Notes: generated by a model from the letters alone, not told the origin. DNA of 64,000 nt from Rhizophagus clarus (GCA_015698045.1 BLAL01000004.1:1550001-1614000), one strand, 5' to 3'. Shown: positions 1-13,246, counted from the first letter of the stretch. Numbers and translations: made by a program.

Positions 1-35
1 GAATAATTTAAAGTAAAAGCACATAAATTTCTTAC

Positions 36-3000
36 CTTTCGACATGCAGGTGAATCGGCAAAGAAATTGTACAAAATTACATCATCGTACTCCATACCTT
101 TAGCGCCTAATATAGTCGTTACCATTGCACCTTCACCGACTAATTCCTGTACACGTGATTTAATGTCATCATCACGCACAATAATCACTTGATCAGCACC
201 AAATTCAATAAATGCACTAGGCTCATCTGGCCTGTTGGTCTTAGAAAATTTAAAATATTCCTTTTGAAACCCATCTACGACAATAGGTCGTGGACCGTCA
301 ACCACACTACGTTCAGGTGGCAGACGGTCAATAGAATTAGGGAAAAAGTGACGAATAAGTTCAACCACTGAAGCAGCAAGTTTAAGAATTCCATTGTGGC
401 AACGGTAATTAACATTCAGTTCAAATAGTTTTGGTTTTAAAATAACGTTTTGTCTCCGAGTAAGTTCCCATTGATACATTAAGGCTCGTAAATCTATATT
501 ATTAAAAAAGTGTTAAAACTAATTAGAAAAATAAACTTCTGATTTTAAATAAATACCTTGAAATCGGAAAGAAGACCCTTTAGCAATACATTGCGCTATA
601 TCTCCAGCAAAAAAAATGCTACTAGTGCGATTAAAAATCTTCAGGATAAGTGCTAAATCTATAATATGATTATCTTGACATTCATCAATATAAACTTCAT
701 GAATATGTAGGCTACTCAGTGCCTTTTTTTTGACATAACGAAAGATGGCTAGCGTTCTGCAAAGATTTCGAATAATATTAAAAGTTTGCTTAAAAATTGA
801 AAATTATACGTTTGATCTTACCGATCTATCGAATCGTACTGATGTTTTCGCGCCTTCATCTTTTCATAATGCAGAAACATATCATAAATCTGGTCACGGT
901 TATAGAAAAATACCGGATATTTTTTGGTACTGACTTCTATATAATCCTCTCTTGATAAGAAGTCCACTTCAGGATTTGTACCCTTAAATTTGTATGAAAA
1001 ATTAGATAAACGGAGCTTTAAATTTATTTTATACATTCATATGATGGATGGTATGAAATTAAATAATAATTCCTACCTTAATAATAGAAAATTCAGAGTA
1101 AACCAACTCGCAATCGAATTTATGATTATAATTATCTTTAAGAGATGGCCAATATTCTTTCCGAAATTTTTTGTAACACACAAAATTTTTGTCTTGTGTG
1201 TCGTCTGTTATATTATTGGAAGACCAGCAGTTAAATCTTTCTTTCTCCTTGTCACAAGAATCGATATTATCTGCGTTCAATTTTTCTTGTATTATTAAGT
1301 CCTGATTTTTGATACCATATGTTCCTTGAAGCATTTTGAAAAATTTATCAAAAGTAATAAACAAAGGAAAATATTCATCTGTCAGCCGCATATAATTAAA
1401 TGTGTTTGGAATTTTAGCTAATTCCTTTTTCTCATCTTTCTCTTCGTGCATTTTCAAAGTAGAAACGCATTCTTCCTTTTCTTTTTTCTCCCTATATTCA
1501 CGAAACATCGCCTTAGTCATCTTTTTCTCGGCGAGATCAGCAGACTTTCGCAACTTATCAAAATATTTCCTTACGTGGTAACGCAATATATGACTCGTTG
1601 TAATAAATATCTGTCTTTTGTAAAAATTTCTGTTATTGTCACGTAAAGATAGGTTTTTGTGGGGTTGGCTATTTAGGTACGAAGCGATCTGCCTAAACAC
1701 AATACATGTAGTCTTGCCAGTCCCTAAATATTGGATGTTTATTATGAAATAAGTCCAAAAAGCAAATTTATTTCTTAGTTACAAACAATTTTACTAACCT
1801 GATCGACCAACGACGATCGCTGACGTAGGGCAATTAATAATTTCATACTCTTTCTTGGATACTTGGAAAGTAAATTTAAGACCACCCAAGACTAGTGATT
1901 TATACAAGTTCTAAAAGAAAGAATTTTATCTATTAAATAAATTCTAATTAAATATCTACATATTATAGTCTATATACTTTACCGTTGATAATGGAACAAA
2001 CTTATTTGTAACAAGCATTTTCTGAATCATTAATAATTCATCTTCCGTTCTTGAGCTATACACTATGTCTTTAGAAAATCCTGTGTCTTCTCCATCTCCA
2101 AGGATTCTCGGTAAAATTAAATTATCATTAGCTTTTTGTTCCATACACCAGTGTCTCTGATTCGGAGTATAAACTTGATGAACCATTGAAAGGTTTTCCA
2201 AAATTTCATTGATTTTTTTATGATCATCACTAACAGCCCAAATCCTAACAAGTTGTGTGAGCGAATTACTACGAATAGTGAATCCATAATCAACCTGCCA
2301 GAGAATCATTAGACCATTATTTAGAAGTACTATGTAAACAGGGATAATATCATGCACACGGAGGTGTGTTTCATTACTACTAGCTCGTGTACATCGCAAT
2401 TCATGCTTGTCCCATTTCCCAGAAGATATCTGTCCAAGTTTCTGCATAACCAACCTAATCACATCAGGTCTTGATTCCAGATGTTGCAGGTCTTTAATTG
2501 TGTCTTCACTAAGCAAGACATCCCATGGTCCAAGCTTATCATCATCATTAAACTCAAATGGAAGGTGAAAGCATCTTGATGGTGCTGACTCGTCTTCCGA
2601 GAAGTTGTATTTTTCAGGAGAAAAATGAATAAGTGCCTGCTTATGGCAACTTATACATGGAAAGAATTCCATTAAATCCTAAATGAAGTTAAATAAGTTT
2701 GTTAATTAATTATATTTGATTGAAACAAAAAAAAATATTTACCTTCAATGAATCTATTTTTTGTTGCTCAAGAGCTCGCAAAAAATGAGGTAAATCTGAT
2801 GCCTTTTGAGGCATCTTCATCCCCAATAATGCGAGATGTTGTTCATCTAAGCTATTGTTACTAGCAGCAGCTCGTCTTCTATTCCAATGTTTCGCCTCAT
2901 TATCAACCTTAAATGTGGATAGATAATCTCTCAGTAGTGCAGTGCAAGTCTTGTACACAGAAAAACACTTTGATAACGATAAACCATTTATATGCTCAGG

Positions 3001-3624
3001 ACAATTTTCCACAAGAGCAGCAACTATATCTACCGCCTTGAGCAATTCTGTCTGCTCAATCTGGTTAATCATGTTGAAGTCAAACAGTATACGCTTAAGA
3101 CAGTGATACCCATATATTTCTGATACCAAAACTTCCAGTATATTGGCGCCCATAATTGCACTAAAGATGTTTTTAATTGTATTAAAGACTGAATTTTGTT
3201 TATTATTTTCTTTAATCCCAGCCCGCCAGAGAAGCTCAACACTGTTGTGAAGGAGCTCACTAAGGCCAAAAGAATCAGATTTTTGCAGGTTCACCTTGAT
3301 TACATCGGTGATTAAACGTGAGATGAATTTAGCAAGCAAGATATTCCGTTCCAATTTAGCATTTAGAGCGATCTGTGAATATTTATTGCAGAGGTAGGAA
3401 GTAAAGATTTGAAGTTTCGGTAAGTAGTCATCAAAAGAGATTGAAAGATCGATAATGCATTCATCCAAGTCTGAATCATCCAGGTCCGAAATCAATTTAT
3501 TGAGACACCGTTTCAACAGATCATTCCGTTTCTTCTCATAATCAACCTTAGGGTCGTCATTATCATCATCATTTGGAAGTTTAATAGCATTCAGAAGTTT
3601 AATTAAAGATGTTGCATCCATCAA
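36..3624 (-). CDS. TRANK1-like UvrD/Rep-family helicase, 3' part beyond the window
   Basis: Superfamily 1 (UvrD-like) ATPase/helicase of the TPR-and-ankyrin-repeat-protein-1 (TRANK1) type. Seven exons can be joined on the minus strand with GT-AG introns and unbroken frame: 3624-2743, 2678-1983, 1910-1799, 1723-1077, 1015-822, 756-557, 493-36; another donor follows at 35, so the gene continues past base 1. About 1063 codons are present. The Walker A motif GRSGTGKTT (about residues 560-569) is split by the intron 1798-1724. Walker B is YIDECQDN (about residue 865), followed by FFAGDIAQCIAKGSSFRFQ and the NYRCHNG motif typical of UvrD helicases. The N-terminal 500 residues have no domain I recognise; they include a Cys pair (CISC) and a WQVDYGF segment. 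The start is the first ATG of the longest open exon; ATGATG makes the first residue ambiguous. TRANK1-like proteins are strongly expanded in Rhizophagus; the substrate is unknown. Confidence 0.85.
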
Positions 3625-4799
3625 AACTAGTTTATAATTTAAAATTTGTTTTCTAGTAATTCGTTAAACACTTGGGAAGTTACTTTAAACTGAGAGAATA
3701 AAAGAATTATTAATTGTTCCTTGTGGGAAAAAAATAAATGTTTACCAAGGATATAAGTAAACTGTGTTGGAACCCCAAAAATTTAAGTAGGTTGCACATT
3801 ATCTGAGTTATCCATGAAAGGAAAGATCTGTATTATTTTTTGAAACCATAAATATTTTGGGGTCTCGAGAGTTTTTCCGGAGCAGGGCGCAAATCGTATT
3901 TATTTTTTACCCCAGCTGCAAACAGTAATTGAATCGGAAGATCCTTGATTTTCAATATTTCATTCATTTATCTACTGCAAATCATGGGTTTACAACTTTT
4001 TAAAATCGTAATAAAAGTAAAAAAAAAGGGTCTTCATTATATCTGCCTTTCTCTAAAAGAAAAGATCATCAGAAATTATATCATGCATTATTGATTATAA
4101 AAGGAAACCCCTTGTTTTCTATCTTTATTTAGTTTCAAAAATTATAAGTTATTAAAATGAACCCTAACCAAAAAAGATTAATTGATGTTACAATTAAAAT
4201 CTTTGTGTGGAAACAATTAAGACCTTAATATTGTCTTTTGTAATCGGCTAATTAAAAAAAGTACTTTCATACTAATTTATATGATATAAAATCAATTTGA
4301 TTTAAACGATATGAACAATAATATCCAATGTACTAACATATATCAAACTTATCGTTAATATATTTATTTGTATATATTAATAAGAGATCTCGAATTTCGT
4401 GAATTTAGAAAATTTTTTTTTTTTCTTCGCATAATTCATTTATTGAAAAGACACCAAATTCAGGTGACAATGTGTGTCAGATGTGAAAAGTGATAGAATG
4501 ATTTAGTTTTCACAAAGTGAATCTAGCTGTATTGAAAATTTAGGATTATATATTTAGGATCGGTTTTATCTAGCCAATTAAAATTTAGAATTACATCGTT
4601 TGCAACACATACTAAGTATTTGCAATTCATTATAGTGCACAAGTTTACTTACAAACTTAGGAGATGGAAACCATTGTACGGAGCAAAATAGTGGACCGAT
4701 AAAACTAAAATTTGCAGTTTTCAAAAGAATTGACCTGCATATACTTTATTTTATTTTATTTTTATTTTTACAGGTGGGTACCACAGATAAAGTTATACA
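3625..4799. other. Intergenic, no gene seen
   Basis: AT-rich DNA upstream of the helicase gene. No open frame with protein-like composition on either strand and no clear repeat. It probably contains the helicase promoter near 3625-3800. Confidence 0.6.
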
Positions 4800-5049
4800 T
4801 CAATAAGAAAAGTACAAAGTACGTCCAAATATGTATAAGAAAACTATTGTAAAAACTCTCGCCATGAGAGAGGACCCTGGAGATGTGTAAAAGAGGCCAA
4901 CTATGACCCTTTTTTTATATTCCACTAGAAATAGGTACACGATTAGTAAAAATAAAAACAGCATTAAAATTAAGAAGATAATATTCAATCGTGATCGTTC
5001 CCAAGATTTAAGGTCATGAGCGTGAACGTTCCAAATTTGACTCTTGAAA

Positions 5050-5593
5050 TCAAAAAACAAAGAATTTAAAAATGCGTAATAGGAGGGAGTTACGTAACTT
5101 GGCTGAGGATGTAAATACTCTGCACAAGTTAACTAATTCTTTTGGAATAAAGTTGTGGAAAAGCAAATAGACAGGATGTAAAGGCGATAGATCCGTGTTG
5201 ACGCCTAAATATTTGAATATTTCACTATTGTTAACGTATCTAGGCATGTCCTCAGGTAAAGGAGCCGTAGAATTGTCAGTAAGAAGCTCAATCAACAGGA
5301 GTCGATGTTTTTCAAGTATATCCACACAAAGAGATTTATGGCCACTACACAGACCGAAATGGAAGTTGGTATCTTCTTTCAAATAACACGACGTACATTT
5401 GATAGGTGATGAGGATAGAGTCCTGGTAATTCCGCTGCATAATAGAGTCAGTTGGTAAGTTAAAAGTCACCGATTTAATTCTGAGAGAGATAAGTTTAGA
5501 TAATTTAGAAGAAGTGGGCGAAGTAGTTGGATTATAATTAATCCAAGATGAACAAAAGTGATCACAGATCACATGGTATAAATAGGATGGCAC
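5050..5593 (-). pseudogene. Possible decayed or frameshifted small gene
   Basis: Two overlapping minus-strand open frames (5593-5345 and 5382-5050) together give a protein-like stretch, e.g. LLTDNSTAPLPEDMPRYVNN, but need a frame change around 5345-5382. No plausible intron of normal length joins them. A third frame, 5060-4800, encodes a hydrophobic segment and may be chance. No family recognised. The first ATG (5593) lies inside the left end of a candidate inverted-repeat element, which weakens the case for a real start. Confidence 0.2.
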
Positions 5594-5808
5594 GTGATTT
5601 AGAACGTGTTTTAAAACGGTTTCTTTTTTGTTTTAAAACACATCGGCACATTAAAAATTACAGGGATTAAGACGATGAAAATTAACTCGAACGCGATGAA
5701 AAATTTGAAAATAAACTTTCATTGCAAATATGCATTACAGTAATAAAGAACTTGATGTTTTAAAGCACGCTTTAAAACAAATTGTTTTAAAACGTGTTTT
5801 TACCATCC
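5585..5808. mobile_element. Candidate MITE with GGATGG termini
   Basis: A 224-bp stretch begins GGATGG and ends CCATCC. Both ends carry paired TTTTAAAAC palindromes spaced about 20 bp apart, in inverted orientation (5' near 5608-5640, 3' near 5767-5798). No coding capacity. No target duplication could be defined, so this is a structural candidate only. Confidence 0.4.
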
Positions 5809-7303
5809 CTAATCCATACTGTCAAAAAGAAAAAACTGTAGTCTTCTTTGTGATTTAAAGTGTGATGACAGAAATAAAGTGAAATAAGAATATCTATGAA
5901 GTCTTTAGGTTCTATTTTTAGCGTAAATAAAAAATTTTTGTGTGTTAAAAAAATTTTTTTGATATTTGCTTATTGACAATTTACTACGCAATCTGTAGGA
6001 TTATATTACGTATTAATTATTAAAGGTTTATTATAGCAAAACTATTCTGATACACGTCAGCGTTGTTATTATCATTAGTCTAATAGCATCCCAATTGAAT
6101 TATAAAGTATACGTTGTGATTTTTATTACATTCTCACGAGAATTAAAATTCACTATAACAATAGTATCACAACAATATCAGTTTTAAAAAATTTTTACAT
6201 TTAAACATAGTAAAATGGGCGTAAGGATCAGCGGGAACAGTAGCATCATTAATTCATGTCAAAGACTTTTAAATCATTCTTGCAATCTTATTCCATTAGA
6301 ATTAGAGAAATCTGACATATTTTTATGGTATAAATTAGATATTTATGAGAATTCGCTAATCTAGTAGAGGCATGTGACAGTTATGACATCCTCACATACT
6401 AGGTCCAATAACACTTATTTACACCACCTCCTTTATCAATCTGTAATTTCACCGGGAAGATTATAATCTTCCAATTATTATTTCGGATAATATCCACGAA
6501 TATAAAAAAAAATGATTTAGAACCGTTTAAACGTTCTTTTTTCGTCCTTTCCCTTTCCTTCTCACTTGTCCTTTCCTTTTATCTCCTTCCCTCTCTAAAT
6601 AAGTTATTTTCTATAGGAACTGTACTAACGTTCCTTTTGTTTTTTCTTTAGGGATGCCTGGACCTTGGCATCTTGAATGCAGATCTTTGAAATTGTAACC
6701 TGAGTTAAGTTTATTTATTTGTTTGGGATGTGCCAATATTCTCGTTTTTTTAGTGATTTGGATTTGAACTTAAAAATCAGTCCGAAACTTAATTACAGTA
6801 TTATATAGATAATAAGCCATGAGAGATCGGTTCGCTTATTAATATCACGATATAATTACATCAAGTATTCGACAAAATCAAATATTATTTTAATACAGCG
6901 ATTTATATATATACTGTAAATTCGATATATTCAGCTGCGCTTAATAGTGCCGGCCGAAACTAATTTAATTTCCACTTCATCGATCTACCGAATAACGTTA
7001 CAATCACGTGTAAATCATAAATTTTTATGACGTAAGCGTAGTCATTAATAAACACCATTAAACTAATTCGAATGTCTCGTGTTAGAATATTTTATTTTTT
7101 TACATACACAAAATCACAATGCAAGTTCGTTTTATGCCAGGAAAAAAAATTATCTTGGTCACCATAAAAAAATTTTCAAGTAAAATATATTATTATTCAT
7201 AAAAATATATATTTAATAATACAAATATCATAATACAACAATACAACACGTGATTGATTGATTATATTTTGCCCAAGTTTTTGCATATTTTTTTTTTACA
7301 TTT
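5809..7303. other. Intergenic, no gene seen
   Basis: AT-rich, no recognisable coding frame. Contains short homopolymer runs only. It is the 3' flank of the Hsp20 gene. Confidence 0.6.
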
Positions 7304-8372
7304 TTATCTAATTGAAATCTTTCTTCTGGGCTTATCTTCATTCTTAGGAATTCTAATCTTCAATATGCCATTTTCTAAATTAGCATAAAATTCATCATCT
7401 GATCTAATATTACTAGGTAATTGAATAGATCTAGAAAAATAACCATAAGGACGTTCTTGTATATGAAATCTTTCACCTCGAGAAGCATCTTGGCGATTTC
7501 GATGTTTATTAACATGTTGAAACTGTTGAGTATCATTCGACTGTTGTTGTTGGTATTGAGGATCATTCTGGTATTGAGGATCATTCGATTGTTGTTGGTA
7601 TTGAGGATCATTCGATTGTTGTTGATATTGTTGAGGTTGGTTCGATTGTTGTTGGTCATTCGATAAGTTATATTTTTGCTCAACTGATTGTTGATATCTT
7701 TGGGCATCATATTGTGGTTGTTGTTGATATTTCTGAGGTTCTGCAGATTGTTGGTATGTTTGAGGTGGTTGTTGTTGCTGTTGATATTGTTGATTTTGTT
7801 GATTTTGTTGATCTTGTTGAGGTTGAGGTTCGGTCAATTGTTGATACGGTTGAGGTGGTTGTTGTTGATACTGTTGAGGTTGCGGATATTGATTATTAGA
7901 TGGTTGTTGACGATTATCTCGATTATCTAGATTATCTTTGCCAACATTTATTTCTTGTGCTCGTGAAGAAGAAGAATATACATCTTGTTGATCAAGATGT
8001 CCAGACAAAACTAATACTGAATCATGATACTCAATATCAATATCTTCTTTCCTAACACCCTAAAATTTAGAGAGATATATTTTTTAATTGTATTTTTTTT
8101 TCTTTAATCACGTAAAAAAGAAAGAAAAAAAGTAAACTTACGGGAACATCAGCGACAACAATATATTCTCTTTCAACTTCCTTTATATCAATAGCAGGGG
8201 TCCAAGAAGGGTTGTTCTTATCATCAACACCACGAAATTTTGAACCATGTGTTCTGGTAAATCCTACATCATTTAAGAAATCATCGAATAATCTTGAAAT
8301 TTTCCTTTCAAATTTATTATAATGATTGTTATTGTTACTATTATTATAATCTGTATCCTTATTACGTGCCAT
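7304..8372 (-). CDS. Small heat shock protein (Hsp20) with Q-rich insert in the alpha-crystallin domain
   Basis: ATP-independent holdase chaperone of the Hsp20/alpha-crystallin family. Two exons, 8372-8142 and 8059-7304, joined by an 82-bp GT-AG intron, give 328 aa. The N-terminal half of the domain is WTPAIDIKEVEREYIVVADVPG then VRKEDIDIEYHDSVLVLSG (about residues 58-97). The C-terminal half is HIQERPYGYFSRSIQLPSN to LENGILKIRIPK (about 276-315). The tail ends in an ISI (IxI-type) motif. Between the halves, residues about 100-271 are almost entirely Q, N, P, Y and S, including repeats of QQSNDPQYQ. The insert sits where the family has the short beta5-beta7 loop carrying the dimerising beta6 strand. 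Start: ATG at 8372 (MARNKD) is preferred over the in-frame ATG at 8444 because the longer version only adds Lys/Asn-rich sequence. Insert length is unusual; most Hsp20 proteins are 150-220 aa. Confidence 0.85.
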
Positions 8373-8838
8373 TTTGAAAAAAGTTTTTTTAAATTTTAAT
8401 GTTTTTCCCCTAAATTTGTTGTCATATTTATAATTTTTTTTCATTTACTGCGGCTACAGGTTAAATTATCAAATTATGCGCTCATAAATTTTTTTTTTTC
8501 TTGGCAAATTTGGCAAATTTGGCAAAATTTAGCCGAAATCGTCATAATTCGTTAATCATGATTTATGGAATACTACTGGAATTAATAAAAAATACTCTAA
8601 ATTTAGGCGGTAACTGCGCCAAATATTTAAATAAGTAATAATAATTTCTTTTTATTTATATGATATATGTAATGTGAATTTTTTTTTTTTTTAATACAAT
8701 CAAACCTATTATTGATTAAATAATAATGAAATAATACATGCTTTTTTTTATGGATAAAAAATATACATATGAAACTAAAATTTATATATTGTATACTAAA
8801 TAATAATTAATTATGATGTATTTGTAATATTAAATTAA
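8373..8838. other. Short intergenic region, Hsp20 upstream side
   Basis: Holds the Hsp20 promoter side and the 3' flank of the kinase gene at 8839. A triple GGCAAATTT direct repeat lies at about 8503-8525. I looked for heat-shock elements (alternating GAA/TTC every 5 bp) and saw no convincing array. Confidence 0.5.
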
Positions 8839-10679
8839 TTATCTAGGATATGAACGATTTGGATCAAAAGATTCGTCAACATTTTCGAGCCATTTCATCA
8901 AATCATTCCTTGTTAACTTCACGAATCTATTTTGGGCTAAAAAAAAATAATTAAATAAAAAATTAATTTTTTTTTCAAACCTCGTGTATTAAAATTAATA
9001 TATTCCTATATAATTTAATATCAAGTATATTTACCTCTACGTTCAAAATCTTCGTTTAATTCAACATCTATATATATATACATATATTTAATTTAAATAT
9101 TAACATACATAAATACACAATCATATAGTACATACCTTCATCACTATCATCATCATCAAAATTTATATTTAATTCATCATCATGATCAAAATCTTCATCT
9201 CCCAAATCCGTAGGTTTAATTTGTCGACTTTTATAAATGTCATACTTATATAAAGGATACTTCAATCGAATTTGTTGTTCGCATTTATTAAATTGCTTAC
9301 AAATATCAGAATTATTTTTATTTTCTTTAATTTCTTTTATCCAAATTCCAATAATATCAATCAATTGAGAAATAAGAGGTCTGTTAAATTCATCATCATC
9401 CCAACATTGTTTCATTATCTTTTCAAAAGGTTTTGGAATACATTTAGAATTATATGTGGGTCTAAGTCCATCACAAATATCAAATATTAAATCGTCTGAT
9501 TTGTCACGTGAAACGTTAATAAATGGGGGAACGCCAACCGAAATTTCGTACATTAACATAGCAAAGAAATAAATATCCGAATATCTTGTGTAAATGTGAC
9601 CACGAAGTATTTCAGGGGGTGTAAATTGCGTCACACCAAATGTGTCATATGATTTGTCAGCTGGTCCCGAAATTCCCAAATCTGATATAATTACTGATAA
9701 ATTTAATCCTTCATTGGCAACAAGTATGTTACCAGAATGAAAATCATTATGATTTAGCCCTGATGAATGGATTTTATCAAGTCCGATCGCAATTGATTGT
9801 AGTAATTCAAGTTTTTGTAACCATGAGAGAGTAATAAAATTATTGTAAATAAAATTTCTTAAATTTCCTCGTTCAACGAATTTTGTTACTATCATATAAT
9901 CTTTTGTTATAGAATCTTGTGTTATTCCATAAATTGGCATGATTTCATTATGTTGATTACCAGAACAATGGAGCAACGAAACTTCGAACTAAACATAAAA
10001 AAAAAAAACTTTAAAGCGTTAGTGAATTTTTTTTTTTTTTTACAGCAAGAAATCACGCCATTTTCTCATATGATAAATAATACATTACCTTATATAAGAA
10101 ATCTTTAGAAATATTTTGAGAATTATGCAACCTTTTTAATGCAACTTTAATTTCACCATCACGATTCCAATCATTTTCTGATCGACTCCAATTAATAATT
10201 GGACCTTTCGTCCAATAAGCAGAATATATTGTGCTAAAACCACCTTTAGATACATATTTAACATCACGTAAATCATCATAAGGTATCCATTCAATAAAAA
10301 CTCGTTGTTTATTATTGGAAGATTGTGATGTTATTATTAATTTATCTATATCATCATTCCCACTTTTCCAATTATCAAAATAATTTTGAAAATGTGAAGA
10401 AAAGCATGATGAACAATAATTTTTTGAAGTATTTTGTTTATTACATTCTTCACAAAGTCCAAAATCGTCTTTCTCTGATGTTCGTGATGATGACGACGAT
10501 GACGACGATGATGACGATGATGTTGATGTTGATGATGATGGAGAATTTAATTTTATTGTTACAGTTGTAGGTTTAGGTACTTTTTTGTTTAAGCTTAATG
10601 ATATTGGGATTGATTGATATTTTACTGGAGAATTTAAACGAATAGTTTTGTAAACTGTTGTTTTCGTTTCTGTCGGCAT
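8839..10679 (-). CDS. TKL-type protein kinase with variant HND catalytic loop
   Basis: Protein kinase of the expanded glomeromycotan TKL group, 524 aa. Exons 10679-10089, 9988-9136, 9067-9035 and 8936-8839 join in frame with GT-AG introns. N-terminus: low-complexity Ser run, then a C-x2-C...C-x2-C Cys-pair motif (CEECNKQNTSKNYCSSC), then the family linker 'NWKSGNDDIDKLI'. Kinase domain: glycine loop SKGGFSTIYSA, Lys in VALKRL, catalytic loop LNHNDFHSGN (residues 277-279 HND, so Arg of HRD is Asn but Asp is kept), DLG at about 300 in place of DFG, PPE in place of APE. A C-terminal IYKSR matches the AIYTSR motif of the other kinases here, followed by an acidic stretch (DDDDSDEG). It may be catalytically active. 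Substrate unknown. The intron after 'DFLYK' falls at the same place as in the other kinases of the window. Confidence 0.85.
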
Positions 10680-11733
10680 TTTTTTTTTTTTTTTTTTTAT
10701 TTTTTGTAAAGAGAAAAAAAATCTTTTTTTTTTTTTTTCCAGAATAATTTATCTATTATATATGATTATTGTTCCAAATGAAAATCTCAATAAAATATGG
10801 TGGTTTTGAAACATCAGATACCAAAAATGGCAAATCTTCAAACCCCATAAATGAGGCAATAATCACAAATCAAGATACTTTAAGAAGTGTTTGCGCAACA
10901 ATAAAGTTTGGACTCTCTTCAGCCACTAGTATCTTTAAGTCCTTGATACTGGTAGATCTCGCAACAAAGCGTAACCTACATACCAGTAATAATCATTTAT
11001 TATTCTTCTAAAGATCGAAAGAACGCCGATTAAATGAGAAATGCAGCGATGAATGTGATTTACGCCATAAAGATTACACAAAGAAAAAAATTTTTTTTTT
11101 AATGATCGAAAAAACAAAATAATTCCTCCGTTTTACTATAATAAACTCACATTTTCCCTGCATTTTACGATCATTTGAATAGGTTTCTCAACCCGTTACT
11201 TTCTTTTATTATTTGATGTCATATATTACAAACAAAAAAAAAATTTAAATAAGGCTTAACTCCGCGATACCGCTTGTACAACAGTTCAATAAGTTACTAC
11301 TATCCAAATTAAAATTTAATCTAACTTTATAACGTATGGTTTAAATTTAGTTGTGATCCCGTACCACGTTAACACATGATAAAGTTCCCCAATTTTTATT
11401 TTTTTTTCTATATTTGCGTAACTTTTTCAATTTGTCACAAATCACAGCAATTACGTTATTTAACCAAACTTAAAAAACCTGTCGAATAGTTAAAAAAAAA
11501 AAAAAAAAAAAAAAAATATTTATAATTATCTGTCGAGTAATTTCAATATGAACAAAATAAGTAATAAAATTTTATTAATAAAATGCTTCTTTTGTTATAT
11601 AAGTATGGAGTAATTATTATTATATGCATCTAGATTCTAGACAAAAACTAAAAACTGAAACCTCCTTATTACATACACCGGCACGGCAATAACCAGAATA
11701 ATAATAAATCACGTGAATTATAATCACGTGTAA
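10680..11733. other. Intergenic, no gene seen
   Basis: Contains long T tracts (A tracts on the kinase strand) directly upstream of the kinase ATG, then AT-rich DNA with a poly(A) run near 11490-11515. Short open frames at 10769-11011 and 10935-11117 overlap on opposite strands and look like chance. Confidence 0.5.
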
Positions 11734-13246
11734 TCATTTTTTTCTTTTACCATTTCTGCTGCTTGATGATTCATCTAGCATGGAATCTTTAAATGATCTC
11801 TTTTTTTGATTAGATTTATTAATTATATCATCAATCACTTCTTGTATATAAGTTTTATCCATTAATCCCATTTGTCGCCATTTTTCAATGAAATTCGTAC
11901 TACCATCCGCATCATCATCTGTATCTTCCTCTTCTTTTTTCTCAATAAAAGTATTTGGTAAATTTCTATTTTGATGAATTTTAGACCAAAATTTTACAAT
12001 ATCAACAGCAATTCTAGAACCTTTAATAAATTTTTGTTTACAATCAAAAATTTTACCGCTATGATTAATATTTTTAATATAATCATCATCATCATTTAAA
12101 TCACTTAAAGATTCGGCTAATTTAATGGCTTCAATTACATTATCAAATAATTTCAAAAAATTGAATTGAAAAATCGAATTAATATTCATGTAATTATATA
12201 CAATAAATAATTCATCATTATCTTTTAATTTTAATGGTTTTGTTAAATCAGTTTTAATAGGTTCGATTGCGATCCTCCATTCATCAAATCCTTCCTGTAA
12301 TGAATCAAATATTTGAGTATTATGTTGAACAAAATTAGCTGGAGAAAGTATTTCTTCTTCTTCATATATTGCATATTGATAAGCTTCAATTTGTACAGTT
12401 GAAAGATCATAAGAAACCCCTGGAAATGATATGATAAAATCATTTGGATCATCTAAATATGTAAACGCTAAATAAAATGGTCGATATTTTAATCTATTAA
12501 ATACTTGTCTTTTCCATGCTACGGATGGTTTAAGTTCTGGTGATGCTAATGATTGTATCATAATTAATATTTTCATTATATAATTAATGGATTCTGGTGA
12601 TAATTTTTGGTATAATCCTTGCCATAAATTCTCTGAATTTGTAATGAATTTATGAATGGGTTTATATGTTAAACTTACGGATATCAAATCTTCTACATCA
12701 AGGTATCCTAATATTTCTTCCGCTATTTGAAATCCTACTGGAAGAAATGTATTTTGTGAAAGTTTATACCGATATAAATTATTTTCAATCGAAATTTTGA
12801 ATTTTTTCGAAGATTTTTGTTGTCCATTTTGTTCATTTGAAGAAGAGTTTTCATTATCAATCAAATCTAAATTCAACAAAAGTAAGGATTTTTTTTTTTT
12901 TTCGTCGTAGATTTTTTTTTGAAATAAAAATTTACTTACCAAACATTCGTTTCAAAGATCCACTCTCCCCTTTTAATGGTTCTAAATTTGATAATCTCAT
13001 AATTTTTGTATCAATAGATATATTTTGTTGCGGTGATACAGTTTCGTTTTTAGAAGGAACGATTCTTTTCCACATATTTCCATTTCTAACTAATCTTTTA
13101 GGTTTATTTTCGATAATATCGATAATATTAACTTCTTTAATCTCTTTTCTTTGCCATGTACTTCCTACACGAACGAGTCTTGGTTTCTTATTAGAGCTTG
13201 AGGATTTTTCTTTTCTTTTATTAACTTGACTTTCGTATCGTGTCAT
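11734..13246 (-). CDS. F-box-like protein, 479 aa
   Basis: Likely substrate-recognition subunit of an SCF ubiquitin ligase. Two exons, 13246-12940 and 12866-11734, joined by a 73-bp GT-AG intron within a Asp codon. The F-box-like segment is at about residues 144-190 (LPVGFQIAEEILGYLDVEDL, then LWQGLY). The N-terminus carries two copies of a short basic motif, KPRLVRVGSTWQR (about 21-33) and PKRLVRNGNMWKR (about 49-61). The C-terminus has basic clusters KKRSF and GKRKK that resemble a bipartite nuclear signal. No substrate-binding repeats (WD40, LRR, kelch) recognised in the C-terminal 290 residues. A partial degenerate copy lies at 16431-16805, downstream of the first secreted-protein gene. 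Confidence 0.7.

Noticed and set aside
7375-7710. Asn/Met-rich minus-strand frame overlapping Hsp20
   Set aside because: Frame-shifted reading of the same Q-rich repeat; lacks any domain.
7421-7930. Long plus-strand open frames of Leu/Ile/Val composition opposite the Hsp20 gene
   Set aside because: They are antisense shadows of CAA-rich codons in the Q-rich insert.
8373-8700. Heat-shock elements upstream of the Hsp20 gene
   Set aside because: Only isolated GAA/TTC pairs with wrong spacing (e.g. two GAA 8 bp apart near 8570).
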